Positions 52,616 through 59,813 of a stretch of DNA of 64,000 nt are shown piece by piece. Position 1 is the first letter of the stretch. The number at the start of each line of letters is the position of its first letter. Position numbers and translations under genes: made by a program. The notes beneath the pieces are model-generated. The model had not been told where the DNA came from and searched no databases. It saw nothing but the letters and a program-made list of their open reading frames with translations. This DNA comes from Aquirufa aurantiipilula (GTDB taxonomy: Bacteria > Bacteroidota > Bacteroidia > Cytophagales > Spirosomataceae), in contig NZ_JAANOG010000002.1 of the NCBI RefSeq assembly GCF_019923745.1, positions 1 to 64,000 on the forward strand. The letters are read 5' to 3'.

Positions 52616-53152
52616 TCACCGTTTCACGTATTTTAAATAAAAAGTCTGCTTTTCCTTGACTAGTTTTTGACTCATTTCGAATTCTATGCTAGCCATTTGT
52701 AGGTCTATTTCTTCTTGGAAATACAGCTCTTGTGCACAGCCTTCATGGATGCGGCGCTGATCTACCGACAATTCCTCTTCTAATAGAATCCATCCGCCGG
52801 GTTTCACTAATCGTTTTAAAACAGGTAGAATCTCTTCTAAAGGAGCTAATTCATGCCAGGCATTGAAAATGAAAATACCATCTATGCTGAGTGGGGTAAT
52901 TGGAATTTCAGTTATGGGAGAATGAAAAATTTGGACCAGAGTGGAAAAGGATGAAGATTGTTTTTTTTCAAAGTACGCAATGCTTTCTTGTACAGCTTCC
53001 AAGCTTAATACTTGAGTATTGAGGTCAATTAGAATGATTTCTCGACAAGGTTGATGCAATAGGAGATTCACCTCCCACCACCCAGATCCACAACCTAAGG
53101 AAAGCAAAGTATCAGATGGTTTCCAGGGAAAATGCTCAAGTAATTGTTTCAT
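52616..53152 (-). CDS. Small SAM-dependent methyltransferase
   Basis: Class I methyltransferase of 178 residues. Motif I is LLSLGCGSGWWEVNLLL, motif II LIDLNTQVL, and a later IDGIFIFNAWHELAPLEE segment matches the methyltransferase post-motif pattern. The substrate is unknown. It is about 67 nt upstream of udk on the same strand and next to a long repeat-rich, gene-free gap. Confidence 0.82.
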   Translation of the reverse strand: MKQLLEHFPWKPSDTLLSLGCGSGWWEVNLLLHQPCREIILIDLNTQVLSLEAVQESIAYFEKKQSSSFSTLVQIFHSPITEIPITPLSIDGIFIFNAWHELAPLEEILPVLKRLVKPGGWILLEEELSVDQRRIHEGCAQELYFQEEIDLQMASIEFEMSQKLVKEKQTFYLKYVKR

Positions 53153-53193
53153 GCATCAAAGAAAAGGAAAATTGTTGTTAGTGTTGATGGGAA

Positions 53194-53380
53194 ATGTAGA
53201 ATGTAGAAAGATAGTGATTAGGGTTAAGTTATTAGGTATTATTGGGATTTAGATGGTAGAATGACGCCAATCTCATTTATACTTTATTATTTACAATTTT
53301 CTTTCCGCCTTCCGCTTCGCTCATGCTTCGTGCGAATAGTTCAATATAGAATGAAGAATTTAAAATGTGGAATTTTTCAT
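53194..53380. repeat. Long heptad repeat region
   Basis: From 53194 to 53305 the sequence can be cut into 16 consecutive 7-nt units, among them ATGTAGA, ATGTAGA, TGATTAG, TTATTAG, TAGAATG, TATACTT, TATTATT, TACAATT. A second series at 53346-53380 reads ATAGAAT, GAAGAAT, TTAAAAT, GTGGAAT, TTTTCAT. The period is clear in the better units and weak in the middle. No gene lies between 53153 and 53857. Confidence 0.55.
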
Positions 53381-53390
53381 ATTTAATCCC

Positions 53391-53545
53391 GTCGTTCAGC
53401 CCAGCGAAATGTGATGAACGCAGCGGTAGACGAGGTTTTGACCTTAGCAAAGGCGATGCGTGTCGGCGTCAAAAGTATAGGCGATAGCGGAGAGAATCAC
53501 GGTTCTGCGAAGCAGAATTCGCCTTGGCGGAGCGACAAAAAAGGT
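53391..53545. other. GC-richer structured non-coding segment
   Basis: This part of the gap is distinctly richer in G+C than its flanks and holds several short stems: GTTCA/TGAAC (53394-53419), TTTTGAC/GTCAAAA near 53435-53476, and TTCTGC-GAA-GCAGAA (53502-53516). The 60-codon plus-strand frame across it ends in a Phe/Lys run read from T/A tracts and is not a credible protein. It may be an intergenic repeat or an RNA. Confidence 0.4.
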
Positions 53546-53554
53546 TTTTTTTGT

Positions 53555-53579
53555 TTCTTTTTTTTCAAAAAAAAGAAAA
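53555..53579. repeat. T/A palindrome with single-C centre, copy 1
   Basis: TTTCTTTTTTTT, C at 53567, and the exact complement: 12-1-12. A degenerate copy follows at 53682-53706. Confidence 0.7.
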
Positions 53580-53681
53580 TCCATGTGAATTAATGAATAG
53601 AAAAGTGCTTGATTTTAAATGAAAAGTATTTTTAAATCTTTTAAATTCATCACTTTTTCTGAAGCTTAACTTTCCTTGCTC

Positions 53682-53706
53682 TTTCTTTTTTTTTCAAAAA
53701 TAAGAA
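53682..53706. repeat. T/A palindrome, copy 2
   Basis: A TTTC-plus-T-tract followed by C and AAAAATAAGAAA repeats the design of 53555-53579 with one or two mismatches. Between the two copies there is only AT-rich sequence. Confidence 0.55.
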
Positions 53707-53857
53707 ATACCTAAGTATTGACATTAAAGTAGAGTGTGATATAAAAGAACATGTATAGCTTCAATAATTACATATCAGAAAATGCTAAAGGAAATGGAAA
53801 GACAGAAATTAATCTGTAATTTTCGATTAAACTAATATTAAACCTAGATAACCTATA

Positions 53858-54361
53858 ATGGCGATTTTCATTGCACCAACAGCCTCAGTAATGGGACGTG
53901 TATTTATTTCTCCTGATGTCTCTATTTGGTATGGAGCAGTCATTCGAGCAGATGTAGAAGAAATACATTTGGGTGAAGGATGTAATGTACAAGATAATGC
54001 AGTGTTGCATGCTGATGAGGGCGATAAAACCATCATTGGGAAATTTGTGACAGTTGGGCATTCAGCTATTGTGCATGGCGCAGAAGTAGGAGAGGGTAGT
54101 TTAATAGGCATGCATGCAACCGTGTTAAATCGGGCTAAAATTGGCAAGTATTGTTTAATTGGAGCACATGCATTGGTGACGGAAGGGATGGAAATACCCG
54201 ACTATTCCCTTGTTTTAGGGACACCAGCCAAAGTGGTTAAAACATTGAATGAATCGCAGATAGAGCGATTAAAATATGGTCCACCTCATTACATTAAAAT
54301 GGGGGAAAAACATGCCAAGGGCGAATATCCACTTATCACTCAAGCTGATTTTGAATCATGA
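53858..54361 (+). CDS. Gamma-class carbonic anhydrase family protein
   Basis: Left-handed beta-helix (hexapeptide) protein of 167 residues, of the YrdA/CaiE/gamma-CA type. Hexapeptide turns run through most of the chain (VSIWYGAVIRAD, VTVGHSAIVHGAEVGEGSLIGM). The metal-site histidines appear as one in VLHADEG and two in GHSAIVHG. Hydration of CO2 is possible, but many homologues have no measured activity. It overlaps the following phosphatase gene by 4 nt. Confidence 0.88.
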   Translation: MAIFIAPTASVMGRVFISPDVSIWYGAVIRADVEEIHLGEGCNVQDNAVLHADEGDKTIIGKFVTVGHSAIVHGAEVGEGSLIGMHATVLNRAKIGKYCLIGAHALVTEGMEIPDYSLVLGTPAKVVKTLNESQIERLKYGPPHYIKMGEKHAKGEYPLITQADFES

Positions 54362-54834
54362 TTGATCTTATTTTAATCCGTCATGCCCATTCTGGGCCAT
54401 ATGATCAGCCCGACAAAGACCGTCAATTATCTTTGCAAGGCATGGAAGAAGTAAGCCTTTTGGCCCAAAAGCTTAAATCGGTTCATTTGCCAACTGGTTT
54501 ATGGTTATGTTCTGATGCCAATAGAACCACGGAAACAGCTACTGCTTTGCGAAGTGAATTGGGGATTATTGGACCAGTTAATTTAGATCCTTGTTGGTAT
54601 CAAGCTTCGGGCCCAGATTATGTTAAGATGATTGAAAAGCAAAGTAGACCCGTGATTTATTTGGTGGCTCATAACCCTTCCATTTCCTATGTAGCATCTT
54701 ATTACTCTGGCACGCTGATTCAAATGGAAACGGGTGGTTGTTGTTATCTACGTTTTCAATATGCCGACTCACCCTCGGAATTAAGTAAGGGCGCTGGAGA
54801 TTTAGTTTTTCATTTTAATCCTCAAGTAGTATAA
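54358..54834 (+). CDS. SixA-like histidine phosphatase
   Basis: Branch-1 histidine phosphatase of 158 residues. The catalytic motif LILIRHAHSG lies at the N-terminus. An Arg in DANRTTETA and the second His in YLVAHNPSISYVASY complete the pocket. The small size matches SixA-type phosphohistidine phosphatases. The start overlaps the carbonic anhydrase-like gene by 4 nt and the stop overlaps the next small ORF by 1 nt. Confidence 0.9.
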   Translation: MIDLILIRHAHSGPYDQPDKDRQLSLQGMEEVSLLAQKLKSVHLPTGLWLCSDANRTTETATALRSELGIIGPVNLDPCWYQASGPDYVKMIEKQSRPVIYLVAHNPSISYVASYYSGTLIQMETGGCCYLRFQYADSPSELSKGAGDLVFHFNPQVV

Positions 54835-54965
54835 TGAATCAGAATCAAAAAATATTTCGTTGGATACTCATTTTGTTCACATTACTGATGGTTGCCTTAG
54901 CCATAGACATGGCAAAAAACACAACGGCCCCTTGGAATAAAAAGAAAGTGGAGAAGGGGAGGTGA
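54834..54965 (+). CDS. 43-residue single-pass membrane protein
   Basis: A short ORF whose ATG shares its A with the TAA of the phosphatase gene, so it is translationally coupled. The peptide begins MNQNQKIFRWILILFTLLMV, a transmembrane helix (about 8-24), and ends with a basic tail after TTAPWNKKK. The charge pattern suggests N-in or C-in single-span topology. The function is unknown. The coupling and clean helix make it a likely real gene. Confidence 0.7.
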   Translation: MNQNQKIFRWILILFTLLMVALAIDMAKNTTAPWNKKKVEKGR

Positions 54966-54970
54966 TAATA

Positions 54971-55160
54971 AGTTATAAATTATAAGTGTTTAGGGATTAG
55001 TGATACTTAGCTTTGTCAAATTAAACTTTGTCAAATTTTCAAAATTTGACAAAGTTCCAATTAGATAACATTACTCCTACCTAAATAAATCAAGAATTTT
55101 TCCATTTCCCTGACCCTAATACCACTCATCATTTATTGTCTATTTTCATTGAGGAAAATC
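54971..55160. repeat. Heptad units around a palindrome
   Basis: Units AAGTTAT, AAATTAT, AAGTGTT, TAGGGAT, TAGTGAT run from 54971. A complementary-type series (GACCCTA, ATACCAC, TCATCAT, TTATTGT) lies near 55109-55136. Between them is the 33-bp palindrome at 55024-55056. The order arm-palindrome-arm makes one composite element. Confidence 0.5.
55024..55056. repeat. 33-bp perfect palindrome with single-C centre
   Basis: AACTTTGTCAAATTTT (55024-55039), C at 55040, and the exact complement (55041-55056). It has the same length and TGTCAA...TTTCAAA...TTGACA framework as 1388-1420; all differences are paired changes. A partial copy of the left arm precedes it at about 55010-55023. Confidence 0.8.
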
Positions 55161-55203
55161 CCTAGTTTAGACTGTTTTTGTAATTTTAAATCCCCTAAAA
55201 ACC

Positions 55204-56145
55204 ATGACTACTTTACTTGTATTTGGAATCATCGGCATCTTACTGATATTCTTTAGTTTGGTGACTGTCCAACAAGGAAATATTGCCGTTATATCCATGT
55301 TTGGAAAATACCAGCGTATTCTGCATCCAGGTTTGAATTTTAAAATACCTCTGATTGAAAGCGTCTTTAAAGTGATATCCATCCAAAATCGCTCCATTGA
55401 ATTGGAATTTCAAGCCATTACGATTGACCAAGCCAATGTGTATTTTAAATCCATGTTGTTGTATTCAGTCATCAATCAAGAAGAAGAAACCATCAAAAAC
55501 GTGGCCTATAAATTCATTGATGCTCAAAGCCTTATGCAAACTTTGGTCAGAACTGTTGAAGGATCTATTCGTTCTTTTGTAGCCACTAAGCGTCAAAGTG
55601 AAATCTTAAGCCTGCGCAAGGAAATCGTTTCTTATGTGAAAGATCAAATCGATCAGGTGATGGAAGAATGGGGCTATCACCTTCAAGATTTGCAATTGAA
55701 TGACATTACTTTCGACGAAGTCATTCTAAAATCCATGAGCCAAGTGGTAGCTTCCAATAACTTAAAAGCGGCTGCTGAAAATGAAGGTCAGGCCTTATTG
55801 ATTACCAAAACCAAAGCTGCCGAAGCGGAGGGTAACGCAATTAAAATCTCTGCCAATGCGGAGCGTGAAGCGGCTCAATTACGAGGACAAGGAGTTGCTC
55901 TTTTCCGTCAAGAAGTAGCCAAAGGGATGTCAGATGCAGCACGTGAAATGCAACAAGCTAATTTAGATACTTCCGTGATATTGTTTTCAATGTGGACAGA
56001 AGCCATCAAACAATTTGGAGAGCAGTCGAATGGTAATGTGATTTTCTTAGATGGTTCCGCCGATAATATGCAAAGAACCATGCAACAAATGATGAGCGTC
56101 AACCAGTTGCAAACGATCAAACAAAACAGAAAGAAAGAGAGTTAA
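55204..56145 (+). CDS. SPFH-domain (stomatin/prohibitin-like) protein
   Basis: Membrane-microdomain scaffold protein of 313 residues. A single N-terminal helix (about 3-20) is followed by the SPFH domain (about 22-190), starting VQQGNIAVISMFGKYQRILHPG. A long Ala/Glu-rich coiled coil (about 190-260, AAEAEGNAIKISANAEREAA) and a short tail complete it. Such proteins often organise proteases or transporters. No NfeD partner gene is adjacent. The stop codon is in the loop of a terminator hairpin. Confidence 0.92.
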   Translation: MTTLLVFGIIGILLIFFSLVTVQQGNIAVISMFGKYQRILHPGLNFKIPLIESVFKVISIQNRSIELEFQAITIDQANVYFKSMLLYSVINQEEETIKNVAYKFIDAQSLMQTLVRTVEGSIRSFVATKRQSEILSLRKEIVSYVKDQIDQVMEEWGYHLQDLQLNDITFDEVILKSMSQVVASNNLKAAAENEGQALLITKTKAAEAEGNAIKISANAEREAAQLRGQGVALFRQEVAKGMSDAAREMQQANLDTSVILFSMWTEAIKQFGEQSNGNVIFLDGSADNMQRTMQQMMSVNQLQTIKQNRKKES

Positions 56146-56160
56146 TCCTCTCTTTCTTTT
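56133..56160. terminator. Terminator after the SPFH gene
   Basis: GAAAGAGAG (56133-56141) and CTCTCTTTC (56148-56156) enclose a 6-nt loop containing the gene's stop codon, followed by a short T-run. The convergent yfiT-like gene ends 7 nt later; the A/T-symmetric stem could serve both. Confidence 0.65.
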
Positions 56161-56162
56161 CT

Positions 56163-56681
56163 CTATTTCACCGATAAAACATGTGCCAAATGATGGTCAC
56201 AGTGCCATGCATATATTCCTAATGCTCGGTCTAATGGATATGTAATACCTCTTTCTGGGTTAATATAAGCCTTTTTCCAATCGGTTTCTTGTAAAGTGTT
56301 CAATAAATACACCCAGCGTAAATGAACGTATTTGATGCCTTCCAAAGACCATTCTATGGGAGCGTCATTGCCATCAGGTAAATTTGCCCAATCTGCTTCA
56401 GAATATGGTTTGATAATTGGATTTTCTTCCGTCAATGCCATTTTGAAACGTATAAACGAATTCATGTGGCTATCATTCACATGGTGAATGACCTGACGAG
56501 CTGTCCAACCACCAGGACGGTAATGTTTGGCCAAAGTTTCATCCGACATGCCAGCAACAGCTTGTTTCAATTTATCAGGAAATTCAGCTAATGTCTTGAT
56601 CCAAGCAGTTCTAATTTCTGAAGTGATGTTCTCCGGAGCTGAAAACTTGCCAACAGGATATTGCAATGGGTTGATTTCCAT
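56163..56681 (-). CDS. YfiT/DinB-family thiol transferase-like protein
   Basis: Four-helix DinB/YfiT fold protein of 172 residues. YfiT relatives carry three metal-binding histidines. Here they appear as one in ARQVIHHVNDSHMNSF and two in the C-terminal AWHCDHHLAHV. The conserved N-terminal PVGKF is also present. Some members are bacillithiol S-transferases, others are of unknown activity. It is 4 nt after the enlarged ddl gene and likely co-transcribed. Confidence 0.88.
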   Translation of the reverse strand: MEINPLQYPVGKFSAPENITSEIRTAWIKTLAEFPDKLKQAVAGMSDETLAKHYRPGGWTARQVIHHVNDSHMNSFIRFKMALTEENPIIKPYSEADWANLPDGNDAPIEWSLEGIKYVHLRWVYLLNTLQETDWKKAYINPERGITYPLDRALGIYAWHCDHHLAHVLSVK

Positions 56682-56685
56682 AAGA

Positions 56686-58404
56686 TTAAGCCGTTTTAAT
56701 GTTGGTGTAAAATTCGGTTATTTCTTGTGCTAATTGATGGGTTTGGGCAATTAATGGATGTACTCCTTTGGAGATAGATTCCAGCATTTCCACCGCAGAA
56801 TCTTTATTCCATTGTGCTGTATTTACTGTAATTAAAATCTCTCCTTCTTCTAAAAGCATGGGAGTTTGAACAATAAATGCTTGCTTACCAGTAGCTGATA
56901 AAGCATGAGCTTGTTTTTTCACTACTTCAAAACTGGCTTCAAGTTCAACAGAATTGGTTCCTCTAATTTCTAAAATGATTTTCTCTTGTTGTTTCTGAGC
57001 ATCTAGTTCAACTTGAATAGCAGAATCCAATGATTCTAACTGCTTGCGAATGGCATGATAGTTTTTGCCTGTACGCATTCTTTCTCTTAGCGATTGACGA
57101 ATGAAATAAGTGATTGAATCGGTAATCGTTAATCCAATCTCAGCCATTTGCTTGAATATCAGGGAGCTAGGTGACATACCTGGAATGGTATTGGGATCAT
57201 GTAAGACCACAACTCCACCTTCAGATAAAAACCCATCAATGCGAGTACAAACACCAAAGCCTAAATCATCGAATGCCTGACAAACCATTTTTTGGATTTG
57301 TTGTAAGTCCGCTAAACTAGCATCCATGGGAATGCGTTTGCGTGTAGCTTTCGATTTGTATTTAGCATTGAAATCAAACACTTCTACGGATTCATCAATG
57401 ACAATTTCTGTAGGAGGTAATGCTACCGTTTTTCCTTTGGGACTTTGAATGACCCCGCAACTGAACTCATTTCCGTTGACGAAAGATTCCAATAAAATAG
57501 CATCTTCTGAATGGATGGAATGAATACTGGCTTTGGTTACACTAAGTTTAAAATATTCTTGCAAACTGGCGAGTAAATCGGCAGGATGCAGGTAGTTTTG
57601 GTGATTAAATCGTACAGGAAAACCAATTCCCTCATCGAGATTCACCATTTTTTGTAATAAAACCAATTTATCTTCTTCCGTAAAATTCAACCAATCTTCT
57701 CGGTAAATTTCTTGGATAAATAAGCATTTCTTAATGGCATTGTCGAAGTCCTCCAAGGAGTCTTTTTTCACAAAGGCTAAACCGATCGAGGAACCTTGAT
57801 GGGGAGCTTTGGCAACAAAAGGTATACCAATTTCTTTCTTTACTTGCTCAAATAGAGTTTCTCTCCCGTATTTCTCGTAATCTTCACGTTGTAGAACAAA
57901 GTACTTTTTGTCTAAACCAACACTCTTTTTTAACCAATCGTTTTGCTTGGCTTTGTCGATGCCTATGGAAGAACCTAATAAGCCAGGTCCAGAAAAAGGC
58001 ATGCCAAACCATTCCAACAATCCCTGAATACTACCATCTTCAGCCGCTGGCCCATGCATGGCCAAGAACACAAAATCAAAGTAATGTGCAAATTCATGGG
58101 GCTGAATGATTTGACCTATTTCCGAAATGATTTGTTGGTAATCATGTTCAGATAAATCCTTTACAGATTCAATGTAGACAGAAAAAATATCGTCTTGAAA
58201 TCTTTTGGGCGGGAAAAAATCACGGATGGAGCTGGCATGTATGAGTTCTTCTTGGATCAAAATAAAATTTCCCAAACTATCCACAAAAACAGGAACAGGC
58301 TGAAAAAGGGCCTTGTTGATGTGTGCCATAGCCGTTTTACCACCAGCAAAACTTATTTCACGTTCACGAGCCGGTCCACCAAAAAATATACCAATGCGCA
58401 TCAT
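56686..58404 (-). CDS. D-alanine-D-alanine ligase family protein, enlarged
   Basis: ATP-grasp ligase of 572 residues, against 300-370 for typical Ddl. The N-terminal domain has the FFGGPAREREISFAGG motif, the ATP site AKAPHQGSSIGLAFV (about 198-212), the LLESFVNGNEFSCGV strand (304-318), and the substrate/metal loop LHDPNTIPGMSPSSL (401-415). An extra segment of about 75 residues (228-303) separates the ATP and effector strands, and a C-terminal extension (about 445-572) of unknown fold follows. It probably makes the D-Ala-D-Ala peptidoglycan precursor; a different dipeptide is possible. It is followed by yfiT and preceded by nifU-like genes. Confidence 0.85.
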   Translation of the reverse strand: MMRIGIFFGGPAREREISFAGGKTAMAHINKALFQPVPVFVDSLGNFILIQEELIHASSIRDFFPPKRFQDDIFSVYIESVKDLSEHDYQQIISEIGQIIQPHEFAHYFDFVFLAMHGPAAEDGSIQGLLEWFGMPFSGPGLLGSSIGIDKAKQNDWLKKSVGLDKKYFVLQREDYEKYGRETLFEQVKKEIGIPFVAKAPHQGSSIGLAFVKKDSLEDFDNAIKKCLFIQEIYREDWLNFTEEDKLVLLQKMVNLDEGIGFPVRFNHQNYLHPADLLASLQEYFKLSVTKASIHSIHSEDAILLESFVNGNEFSCGVIQSPKGKTVALPPTEIVIDESVEVFDFNAKYKSKATRKRIPMDASLADLQQIQKMVCQAFDDLGFGVCTRIDGFLSEGGVVVLHDPNTIPGMSPSSLIFKQMAEIGLTITDSITYFIRQSLRERMRTGKNYHAIRKQLESLDSAIQVELDAQKQQEKIILEIRGTNSVELEASFEVVKKQAHALSATGKQAFIVQTPMLLEEGEILITVNTAQWNKDSAVEMLESISKGVHPLIAQTHQLAQEITEFYTNIKTA

Positions 58405-58409
58405 GAAAC

Positions 58410-58664
58410 TTAAGATTGTACGGTTTGACTTAACTCTTCTACAGAAATGATTTCGGGAACTTCGCGGCGAATCGCTTCTTCGACACCGGCTTTAAAGGTC
58501 ATTGCCGACATGTTGCACGACTTACAAGCACCTAATAAGTTAAGCTTCAGTCGATTGTCATCCGTAATCTCAATGATTTCCACATTTCCACCATCAGCAA
58601 TCAGGTAGGGCCTTATAGAATCAAGGGCTGCTTGTACTTTCGAGTATAGAGGGTGGTTTTCCAT
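58410..58664 (-). CDS. NifU-like iron-sulfur scaffold domain protein
   Basis: Stand-alone NifU C-terminal domain of 84 residues with the [4Fe-4S]-carrying CxxC in LLGACKSCNMSAMTFK. It passes clusters to apo-proteins. It sits 3 nt after the Mrp/ApbC ATPase gene on the same strand; the pair points to iron-sulfur cluster delivery, for which complex I and other enzymes of the window are clients. This link is inferred from gene order. Confidence 0.93.
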   Translation of the reverse strand: MENHPLYSKVQAALDSIRPYLIADGGNVEIIEITDDNRLKLNLLGACKSCNMSAMTFKAGVEEAIRREVPEIISVEELSQTVQS

Positions 58665-58667
58665 GGG

Positions 58668-59750
58668 TTATTGACGTGGAGTAGAAGCGTTTCTAATAGC
58701 AATTTGTTGGGCTAAATTAGCAGCAATGCTGGCAAATGCCGTGGCACTTGGTCCTTCCGTAGAAGCGATAGGCTTTCCTTCATCACCCGCTTCTCGGATG
58801 GCTTGAATTAAAGGAACTTCGCCCAAGAAAGGTACTTTGTATTTTTCTGCCAATTGTTTACCTCCATCTTTACCAAATAAATAATACTTGTTTTCAGGTA
58901 GTTCAGCAGGTGTAAAATAGGCCATATTTTCAACTAAACCTAAAATAGGTACATTGATACCGGCTTGGTTGAAGAACTGTAAACCTTTGGTAGCATCAGA
59001 TAAAGCTACTTTTTGAGGAGTTGTTACAATAACTGCTCCTGTCAATTTAATCAATTGAACCAAGGTTAAATGAATATCAGAAGTTCCTGGAGGAAGGTCG
59101 ATTAACAGATAATCCAATTCATCCCAATTGGTATCCCCAAAGAATTGGCGCAATGCTTGCGTCATCATAGGTCCTCTCCATGGCACAGGACTATCACTAG
59201 GAGCTAAAAAGCCCATGGATATCATCTTAATACCGTATTGCATGATGGGTTGAATGCGATTTTTGCCATTGACTTCTTGAACCAAAGGCTGTAATTCCTC
59301 TGCCCCAAACATCACGGGAATGGAAGGGCCTGATATGTCTGCATCTAAAATTCCGACTTTAGCTCCACTTTGTTTTAGAGCCATAGCCAAGTTTGCCGTA
59401 ACTGTTGATTTTCCTACTCCTCCTTTACCCGAAGCTACCGCAATCACATTTTTCACACCCGGAATTAATGGGTCGGAAGAAGTTAAACTAGTAACCTCTG
59501 CCGTCATGTTGATGGATATTTTTAGGTCAGGATGCACCAAACGGTGGATAGCTTCCTCACAATCTTGTCTGATTTTTTCTTTCAATGGACAGGCGGGAGT
59601 TGTTAAAACAACGGTAAATCGAACTTCACCAATACCTAATTCCACATCTTTAATCATGCCCAAGGTGACCAAATCTTTTTTAAGATCAGGCTCTTGAACG
59701 GTACTGAGTGCACCTAAAATGATTTCTTTACTTACGCTTAATTCTCCCAT
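58668..59750 (-). CDS. Mrp/ApbC-family iron-sulfur cluster carrier ATPase
   Basis: P-loop NTPase of 360 residues. ATG 59750 (MGELSVSKEI) is used, as the frame beyond it (59777) has no support. An N-terminal DUF59-like domain (about 5-90) is followed by the deviant Walker A ASGKGGVGKSTVTANLAMA, LLIDLPPGTSD and a later PAELPENKYYLFGK segment. The CxxC between domains, common in eukaryotic NBP35, is not evident here. It leads a run with nifU and ddl genes. Confidence 0.92.
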   Translation of the reverse strand: MGELSVSKEIILGALSTVQEPDLKKDLVTLGMIKDVELGIGEVRFTVVLTTPACPLKEKIRQDCEEAIHRLVHPDLKISINMTAEVTSLTSSDPLIPGVKNVIAVASGKGGVGKSTVTANLAMALKQSGAKVGILDADISGPSIPVMFGAEELQPLVQEVNGKNRIQPIMQYGIKMISMGFLAPSDSPVPWRGPMMTQALRQFFGDTNWDELDYLLIDLPPGTSDIHLTLVQLIKLTGAVIVTTPQKVALSDATKGLQFFNQAGINVPILGLVENMAYFTPAELPENKYYLFGKDGGKQLAEKYKVPFLGEVPLIQAIREAGDEGKPIASTEGPSATAFASIAANLAQQIAIRNASTPRQ

Positions 59751-59774
59751 GAATACTTTATCTCTTTCAAACCT

Positions 59775-59782
59775 CAAATATA
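59775..59782 (-). promoter_or_regulatory. Putative -7 box for the Mrp-NifU-Ddl-YfiT run
   Basis: On the minus strand TATATTTG, 24 nt before the ATG at 59750, fits TAnnTTTG. Confidence 0.45.
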
Positions 59783-59813
59783 AGGTATTTTCGCCTTTGT
59801 TAGCCTTTCAAAA

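Noticed and set aside
53411-53593. 60-codon frame with a Phe/Lys run
   Set aside because: It reads through T/A tracts of a palindrome and is not protein-like; a structured repeat is more likely.
32284-55160. Heptad repeats as a possible CRISPR array
   Set aside because: Units are 7 nt, degenerate and without unique spacers; no cas genes are present.
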